Assembly: GCA_046593355.1 (NCBI GenBank)
Contig: JBKJNY010000155.1
Coordinates: forward strand, 1 to 64,000
Length of the DNA stretch: 64,000 nucleotides
Source of the DNA: SXOA01 sp046593355
GTDB taxonomy: Bacteria; Planctomycetota; Planctomycetia; Pirellulales; Pirellulaceae
Reading direction: 5' to 3'
A program made the position numbers and the translations under genes. The notes beneath the pieces were generated by a model, which saw only the letters and a list, made by a program, of their open reading frames with translations, was not told the origin of the DNA and ran no database searches. Positions 58,816 to 64,000 of the stretch are shown here, one piece after another (the stretch's first letter is position 1; each line of letters begins with the position of its first letter).

Positions 58816-61589
58816 TCCACAAACACAAACTCATTGGACATCAGCAGCGCCTGGATGAATCTTTCCAGCTCGACAACGGACGGTGATTCGCCGAGGAAAT
58901 CTTCGGCGAGCTTGCGTTCCGTTTCATCGGGTGGTCGTTGCAAGAGCATCTGGTAAATCCGCTCGATTCGCCCCGCTTTATCTGGCCGCGAATTGATATC
59001 GCTGCGGGCAAGGACTCGCTCGCTGACTTGCTTGAGGAACGGGCCGTTCATCAGATAGAGCGCCTGCGGAGAGACGGTCGTTAAGTCCCGTTGCGGGCTG
59101 CTGGCATTCGGGCTGGGAAAATCGAAGACGCTGAAGATGCCGGGGAGGTCCTGCCGGTCGATGAAGGAATACATCGTCCGCCGGGGGAAATAGTTGCCGC
59201 CGAGCAGATCTTCCGACTTGCCGCCGAGGCGCGAATCTAAATGTCCAGTGATAGCAACCAGCGAATCCCGCGTCGTTTCAAAATCCAGCCGCTGCCGGTT
59301 CATCTTCCAGAGCAGGCGATTCTCCGGGTCAGCCGCCAGTCCCTCCAGCCGGTCAAGACTTTGCTGTTGCCAGGTCGCGGAGAGCAATATCTGGCGATGC
59401 ACACTCTTGAGCGACCAGCCGTTGCGGACCAGGCCGCTGGCCAGATAGTCGAGCAATTCGCCGTGCGACGGCGGGTCGCTCCGCAGGCCGAAGTCACTGG
59501 GCGTGCGAACGAGCCCTTCGCCAAAATGCCAGAGCCAGGCGCGATTCACGAGCACCCGCGCCGTGAGGGGATTCGCGGGATCAACAATCGCCTTCGCCAT
59601 CTCCAGCCGCCCACCGCCCTGCATGAAAGGCCTGCGGTCCTTGCTCGCCACCGCCACGAACTGCCGCGGCACGGTGTCACCGGGACGATAGGGATTCCCC
59701 CGCAGAAAAATCCGCGGCTCATAGGGTTCATCGTCCACGAGCACCATCGCGCGTGGCGGCGCGGCCGGCGCGGTCATCAGCCAGGTTTCCACTTCCTTGA
59801 GCAGGCCCTGATAGACACCCTGTGACGCCCGGTCGGGAAGGAGCGTCAGGAATCCCCAGCCAAATAAGAGCGGGATATTGGCGGGCACACCATCCGCGTA
59901 AAGCTCCTGACGAAGCTCCTCTTCTGCGTTGTCCGCCAGGCGGACCGGTGGAGACTCCTTCTTTTCCGTCGCTTGTTGGAGTTGCTCTTTCCAGTTGGCA
60001 TCAACCCGCTTGAGAAGCTCGCCGTAAACGGTGGCAACGTCATTTAAGGAGGTCAGAGGCTTTTCGGTCAATCGCTTGAGCACGAGCGGATTGATCGCAT
60101 CGTTCTCCTTGCCAAGCAGCGCGATCACCCCTGGCGCTTTCTCGCTGAATTGTTCCGCCGGAATATCCGCCAGGACGTGCCACGGATGCCACACCGGATG
60201 CGGCGACAGCTTCGACTTCTCCAAATAGTTCTGCCAGCGCACGATCATCGCCGGGTTAAGCTCCCCCGGATCTGTCAGCAGCATGAAGTCTTCGACAGCG
60301 GGCTTCTTCCGGGCGGCATCGGCGGCCAGGAGGTACTCCGCACCGCGAGTCCGCGCTCCGGAGACGATGGCGGCATGTTTCTCCTGGACGAAGGCGTCCA
60401 GCTTCTGTTGGCGGCGGGCGAGCTCGAAGGTGAACTTGGGATAGTCTTCTCCTTCGGTGGGCGGCGGTGTGAATTCCGGCAGCACGAGCGGCTCGCGGCT
60501 GCTGCGGAGGACGCCGTAGAGGGAGTAGTAGTCGGCTGTGGGGATGGGGTCGTATTTGTGGTCGTGGCAGCGGGCACAGGTGACGGTCAGCCCCATCAGG
60601 CCGCGGGTGACGACGTCGATCCGGTCGTCGATAATGTCATGCACGTTCCCCATGTAGTGCGGGCCGAGCGTGAGGAACCCCATCGCCGTCAGGGGCCGCT
60701 TGTCGTCCCCCAGGTCCAGTTGGTCGGCCGCCAGTTGCTCCACGATGAAGCGGTCAAAGGGGCGGTCCTCGTTCAGCGAACGGACCACGTAATCGCGGTA
60801 GGTATAGGCCCAGGGATAATTCTTCTCCTCGAAGAAGACGTATCCCTTGTTGTCCGCATAGCGAGCCACATCGAGCCAGTGCCGGCCCCATCGCTCCCCA
60901 TAGCGGGGCGAAGCCAGCACGCGGTCGACAAGCCGCGGCCAGGCATCGGGGGATTGGTCCTGCTCAAACTCGGCGACATCTTCGTAGGTCGGTGGAAAGC
61001 CGAGCAAATCAAAGTAAGCACGACGAATGAGCGTTCTTTTGTCCGCCTGCGGTGAAAGAGAGAGTTTAGTTTCTCGCAACTTCGCAATGACGAATTTATC
61101 GACCGGCCTTTCACCGCCGACGACGGATGGAACAGTCGGCTTCGCCACCGGTTGAAAGGCCCAATGCACTTTCCAAGCATCCCCCGCCTTCACGGGCACA
61201 CCTTCCGGCCAGGGCAGACCAAGCTCCACCCAGCGGGATAGCGCCACCACCGCGTCTGGCCGCAATGTGCTGTTCGGCGGCATCTGCAAGTCCCCTTCGC
61301 GGCGGATGGCCTGCACGAGCCGGCTTTCTTTCGCATTCCCCGCCACTGCCGCGGGGCCGCTCTCGCCCCCATTCAAGACCGCCTCTCTCGTATCGAGCCG
61401 AAGTCCCCCTTCCTGCTTCTGCGGCCCATGGCAGGAGAGGCAGTTTGCCGCCAACAGAGGCCGGACCTGCTTTTCAAAAAAATCCAGTTGCTCGGACGTG
61501 AAGCTCTTAGCCGGGTCCGCACCTTGGGCCAAGCCCGCTCCCAAGAGCGCGGCAAGAACCAGCACGGCGGTGGCTATTCGCTGTCTCAT
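58812..61589 (-). CDS. Planctomycete cytochrome C/DUF1549/DUF1553 protein
   Basis: 925 residues. Signal peptide 1-23. Domains: PSCyt1 with one heme site Cys50-Leu-Ser-Cys53-His54 (LLAANCLSCHG), DUF1549 (about 140-350; KRTLIRRAYFDLLGFPPTYEDVAEF, YGERWGRHWLDVARYAD, VTCARCHDHKYDPI with a second CxxCH) and DUF1553 (about 600-880; LTARVLVNRAWLWHFGEGLVRTPSDFG, NRQRLDFETTRDSLVAITGHLDSRLGG). This is a hallmark planctomycete/verrucomicrobial secreted protein of unknown function, possibly redox or polysaccharide related. Its usual DUF1501 partner gene is not adjacent. Confidence 0.94.
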   Translation of the reverse strand: MRQRIATAVLVLAALLGAGLAQGADPAKSFTSEQLDFFEKQVRPLLAANCLSCHGPQKQEGGLRLDTREAVLNGGESGPAAVAGNAKESRLVQAIRREGDLQMPPNSTLRPDAVVALSRWVELGLPWPEGVPVKAGDAWKVHWAFQPVAKPTVPSVVGGERPVDKFVIAKLRETKLSLSPQADKRTLIRRAYFDLLGFPPTYEDVAEFEQDQSPDAWPRLVDRVLASPRYGERWGRHWLDVARYADNKGYVFFEEKNYPWAYTYRDYVVRSLNEDRPFDRFIVEQLAADQLDLGDDKRPLTAMGFLTLGPHYMGNVHDIIDDRIDVVTRGLMGLTVTCARCHDHKYDPIPTADYYSLYGVLRSSREPLVLPEFTPPPTEGEDYPKFTFELARRQQKLDAFVQEKHAAIVSGARTRGAEYLLAADAARKKPAVEDFMLLTDPGELNPAMIVRWQNYLEKSKLSPHPVWHPWHVLADIPAEQFSEKAPGVIALLGKENDAINPLVLKRLTEKPLTSLNDVATVYGELLKRVDANWKEQLQQATEKKESPPVRLADNAEEELRQELYADGVPANIPLLFGWGFLTLLPDRASQGVYQGLLKEVETWLMTAPAAPPRAMVLVDDEPYEPRIFLRGNPYRPGDTVPRQFVAVASKDRRPFMQGGGRLEMAKAIVDPANPLTARVLVNRAWLWHFGEGLVRTPSDFGLRSDPPSHGELLDYLASGLVRNGWSLKSVHRQILLSATWQQQSLDRLEGLAADPENRLLWKMNRQRLDFETTRDSLVAITGHLDSRLGGKSEDLLGGNYFPRRTMYSFIDRQDLPGIFSVFDFPSPNASSPQRDLTTVSPQALYLMNGPFLKQVSERVLARSDINSRPDKAGRIERIYQMLLQRPPDETERKLAEDFLGESPSVVELERFIQALLMSNEFVFVD

Positions 61590-61741
61590 GGCTCGATTCT
61601 ACTCTGGCGGCGCGGCCAATTCAGGTCGCAGCCATAAGGGTTTTGGGAACCCTTCATTCCCCCCAATGGAGTTGTTTGATGCATGATTCGGATCTCACTT
61701 TTTTGCGGACTTACGTCGAGCGGGCTCGCCCTAAGTCGTTA

Positions 61742-61951
61742 TGTATACAATTGTTTCAATGATTCAAGTCGCCGTAAGTCTGATTCATCCCTTCGATTTT
61801 GATTCATCCGCCGCACTGCATTTCCCATAAGGGGTTTTTCGCTTCCAGTCGCCGCAGTCGATGCATCGTCAACGGCTTGCTTCGTTACCCTTCTGTCCCC
61901 TAGACGATGCGCAGCTTCCCCCTGGGTCGTCATTGTACACAATTGTATACA
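61742..61951. repeat. 13-bp inverted repeats bounding a 210-bp segment (operator pair or MITE-like)
   Basis: TGTATACAATTGT at 61742-61754 recurs in exact inverse at 61939-61951. The core TGTATACA is itself palindromic. The segment lies in the 432-bp gap 61590-62021, which otherwise has no convincing gene. A 64-codon minus-strand frame (ATG 61933, TAA 61739) runs almost exactly from one repeat to the other. Either two operator sites (GntR-like spacing of half sites) or the ends of a miniature element are possible. Confidence 0.55.
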
Positions 61952-62021
61952 AAAGGTCAAGCCCCAGCAAGACCCCGCGTCCAGATTTTTCCTGGCACAT
62001 CGCACAGGCTATAATCGCACC

Positions 62022-63344
62022 ATGGCCAGCCTCCCCAAGGATTCACCGCAAGCTTCTCTCCCGACTGCGGCCAAGTCCCGCCGCCGCTGGTATCAGTTCT
62101 CTCTCCGCACCGCCCTGCTCCTGATGCTGCTCGCCAGCATCCTCTTCGCTGGCTTCGCCTGGCGGCGGAACCGGGCCGAGCGGCAGCGGAAGATTGTGGC
62201 GGAATTGCGGGTACTTGGGGCGGATGTGGAGTATCGCTATTACTCGCTGACAAAGCGACATAGTTTTTACGTCACGGTTTTGCCGGGCGAGGAGATCTTA
62301 CCTTGTGCATGGCTCCGCCGTTGGTTGGGGGACGACTTTGTTTACGACGTAAGTGCCATCCGGCTGCTTAAGCCGGTCCCGCTGGAGACAACACGTTCCG
62401 CGATTGTGCTGATCAAGGAGTTCCCCGCGCTAAAAAACCTCTCGCTTGATGGTGACGCATTTTGTGCCGCGGACCTCAACGAGCTTCCATGCCTGGAAAC
62501 CTTGGAAAAACTCAGCCTTCAATCGCAAAACGCCAAAAGCGCTGGAATTTACCGCAGCGGCCGGCTAACCGACGCTGACCTCGCTCCGCTTGCGCGAGCG
62601 ACTCGCCTGCAAGGGCTCGGGCTTGGCTATCAGCCGATTGGCGATGCCGGGATGGCGCACCTGCGCAACTGCCGCGAGTTGCGAGGTCTTTGGCTCGATG
62701 GAACGAATGTTGGAGATTTGGGACTCGAATTCCTCAGCGACAAGGTGGAGCTTAGTTATCTCGACGTCTCCCATACACTCATTACCGACGCCGGGCTGAA
62801 ATCGCTCCGAAACAGTGAAAAGCTGACGGATTTATGGATCCGTGGCAACTCGATTCGAGGCCACGGGCTAGCCGACATCGGCCCCAAGCCAAAGCTGAGG
62901 GTAGTCATCGCGGGATGGACACAATTCACGGATGACTCGCTGCGTCATTTGCAGCCGTTTGCAAACTTGGAGGTGCTGGACCTGACCAACACCAGAGTCA
63001 CCGGGTCCGGGATCGGAGCGCTGCGAGACCTCAACCGCCTGGAAGGGATTACTCTCTCCGATTGTCCCGTCACCGATCAGAGTCTGTCCGGAATTGAGAT
63101 TCCTGACGGCTGGCAGGTCATTCACCTGGGCGGTACGAGAATCAGCGATGCTGGGCTTCGCAGCCTCACGCTTCCCCGTAGTTTGACCGAGATTGCCCTC
63201 AACAATACTTCCGTTACCGACGCCTCCCTGGACGAGCTTCAACGATTGCCAAACTTGGCCAACGTGTATGTAAGCGGGACTCAGGTAACACCGGCGGGAA
63301 TCAAGCGGTTTCAAGCGAAACAACTGAAGTGCCAGGTCCAGTAG
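62022..63344 (+). CDS. Leucine-rich repeat protein with N-terminal membrane anchor
   Basis: 440 residues. A charged N-terminus with RRRWYQFSLRTALLLMLLASILFAGFAW gives a single anchor helix (about 30-47), a start typical of planctomycete membrane proteins. From ~130 to ~435 there are about ten leucine-rich repeats of the bacterial type LxxLxLxxTxITDAGLxxL (for instance LSYLDVSHTLITDAGLKSL and LEVLDLTNTRVTGSGIGAL). Probably displayed outside the cytoplasm; function unknown. The second repeat of the 13-bp element lies 71 bp upstream. Confidence 0.9.
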   Translation: MASLPKDSPQASLPTAAKSRRRWYQFSLRTALLLMLLASILFAGFAWRRNRAERQRKIVAELRVLGADVEYRYYSLTKRHSFYVTVLPGEEILPCAWLRRWLGDDFVYDVSAIRLLKPVPLETTRSAIVLIKEFPALKNLSLDGDAFCAADLNELPCLETLEKLSLQSQNAKSAGIYRSGRLTDADLAPLARATRLQGLGLGYQPIGDAGMAHLRNCRELRGLWLDGTNVGDLGLEFLSDKVELSYLDVSHTLITDAGLKSLRNSEKLTDLWIRGNSIRGHGLADIGPKPKLRVVIAGWTQFTDDSLRHLQPFANLEVLDLTNTRVTGSGIGALRDLNRLEGITLSDCPVTDQSLSGIEIPDGWQVIHLGGTRISDAGLRSLTLPRSLTEIALNNTSVTDASLDELQRLPNLANVYVSGTQVTPAGIKRFQAKQLKCQVQ

Positions 63345-63416
63345 GCCTCGATCCGCAAAGTGGTGAGCACTGGGCATTCATTCAAAAACGCAAAACAACC
63401 GCCATAGAGTCAACCC

Positions 63417-63713
63417 ATGAACGACGAATACCAGCCTGAAATCCCTGACTACCAACGGGAAGAGATGGAGCGATTCCAAAAGATTGCCTGGGATTTCCGG
63501 CCGCAGGGGCGGGCCTGGGGACCGGAAGAGGTAAGTGCCAGACGCGACTTGGCACCAGAAAAAAGCGGCGAGTTCATCGAAGGAAAGTTGTATTGGAGCG
63601 ATGCGGAACGGCTCACGTTGATTGGCCTGCTTATTGAAAACGTCGGCGTGGATGCGGTTGTTCGCATGGGGGAGTCCAAGGTTTGGAAAGAAGCGGTAGC
63701 GAAACTGTCGTAG
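63417..63713 (+). CDS. Small protein of unknown function
   Basis: 98 residues, acidic N-terminus (MNDEYQPEIPDYQREEMERFQ), a Trp-rich middle (WDFRPQGRAWGPEEV) and a helical end (ERLTLIGLLIENVGVDAVVRMG). No signal peptide or membrane segment. No family recognised. The frame is clean and codon use looks like that of its neighbours. Confidence 0.6.
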   Translation: MNDEYQPEIPDYQREEMERFQKIAWDFRPQGRAWGPEEVSARRDLAPEKSGEFIEGKLYWSDAERLTLIGLLIENVGVDAVVRMGESKVWKEAVAKLS

Positions 63714-63740
63714 CCAATCCCTTCTTCAACGAAGGCGGCT

Positions 63741-63834
63741 GAACCACGAAGACTCGAAGACACTAAGAAATTCGCCGGCACGGGCAGGACTCCACTTCCT
63801 GCTCCCTTTCGTGTGTTGGTGTCTTCGTGGTTTC
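63741..63834. repeat. Octamer-repeat hairpin
   Basis: GAACCACGAAGACTCGAAGA onward (63741-63770) has 8-bp units CGAAGACT/CGAAGACA/CTAAGAAA, and TTTCGTGTGTTGGTGTCTTC onward (63807-63834) is the facing arm built of TTTCGTGT/GTTGGTGT/CTTCGTGG. The arms pair over most of their length across ~36 bp. It is the octamer counterpart of the heptamer hairpins. Confidence 0.85.
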
Positions 63835-63876
63835 CTGCTTCCGGTTCCCGCTCGACCCGTCGGCTTGAAAGGGGCT

Positions 63877-63895
63877 GGCTGGAAGCCTACCCCGC
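63877..63895 (-). repeat. Decayed copy of the GTGGGGTAGGCTTCC repeat
   Basis: GGCTGGAAGCCTACCCCGC is the complement of the repeat arm at 35776/38085 with one change in the last few bases. Remaining sequence to 64000 holds no supportable gene. Confidence 0.5.
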
Positions 63896-64000
63896 CGGGC
63901 GATTCGCAAACCTGTCTGGCGATGGGTTAGAATGCCAGTCGATTGGTGGAGCGAATTCTTGCTCCTTATCGCGCGACGCGGGATGGGCTGAAGCAACTAT

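Noticed and set aside
61739..62005. Minus-strand frame of 88 codons upstream of the LRR gene
   Set aside because: No family, no ribosome site, and its limits coincide with the inverted repeats; kept only as part of a finding.

Overview
The window looks like part of a planctomycete chromosome (GC-rich; order not assignable from sequence alone, though Pirellulales- or Gemmatales-like gene content fits). Evidence: a fused planctomycete cytochrome/DUF1549/DUF1553 protein, an LRR protein with the N-terminal WYQFSLRT motif, a long MoxR/DUF58/BatA/beta-propeller locus, weak or absent Shine-Dalgarno sites at many starts, and many short intergenic inverted repeats. All calls come from reading the sequence and translations; no database search was run.

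Layout. 1-5 kb: tRNA-Met, glgC, an AlbA_2/Schlafen-like protein, a zinc-ribbon DUF4282-like protein, an HTH protein. 5-10.4 kb: two glycan genes (a glycosyltransferase and a methyltransferase-GT8 fusion), a secreted DNase I-fold hydrolase, and an overlapping small-protein/retropepsin pair. 10.4-14.2 kb: ispG, a membrane zinc peptidase, thiolase, a Nudix hydrolase. 14.2-18.5 kb (minus): a clock-like operon kaiC-kaiB-kaiB-hybrid histidine kinase. 19-20 kb: a secreted DUF1573 protein. 20.6-44.9 kb (plus): one co-oriented run of twelve envelope genes, MoxR ATPase, DUF58, two further vWA membrane proteins, two HEAT/beta-propeller proteins, a DUF4175-like membrane protein, a coiled-coil/hexapeptide-repeat protein, a secreted repeat protein, an NPCBM protein, and three tandem HtrA-like proteins of which only the first keeps a catalytic triad. 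45-48.8 kb: a GlmU-type uridylyltransferase domain, prs, a small membrane protein, chrA. 48.8-57.5 kb (minus): purU, an SDR, lgt with an inserted PDZ domain, panC, folK, recQ, a probable gene remnant, an AI-2E-type permease. 57.7-64 kb: a secreted unknown, the PSCyt1/PSD1 protein, an LRR protein, a small unknown.

The most striking non-genic signal is a set of short tandem repeats with 7-bp or 8-bp units, usually arranged as two facing arms that can fold into a hairpin. They recur about every few kb, next to start or stop codons, and twice inside the histidine kinase gene as in-frame inserts. Other repeat families present are a 27-bp palindrome pair at exactly 57-bp spacing found at two distant loci that also share a promoter-like sequence, a 28-bp inverted repeat that overlaps the thiolase stop codon, a 26-bp GTGGGGTAGGCTTCC repeat, and nested REP-like elements.

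Best candidates for an undescribed system: the MoxR/three-vWA/propeller/HtrA envelope locus with two dead proteases; the KaiC/dual-KaiB/hybrid-kinase operon; and the HTH gene with its 27-bp palindrome pair.
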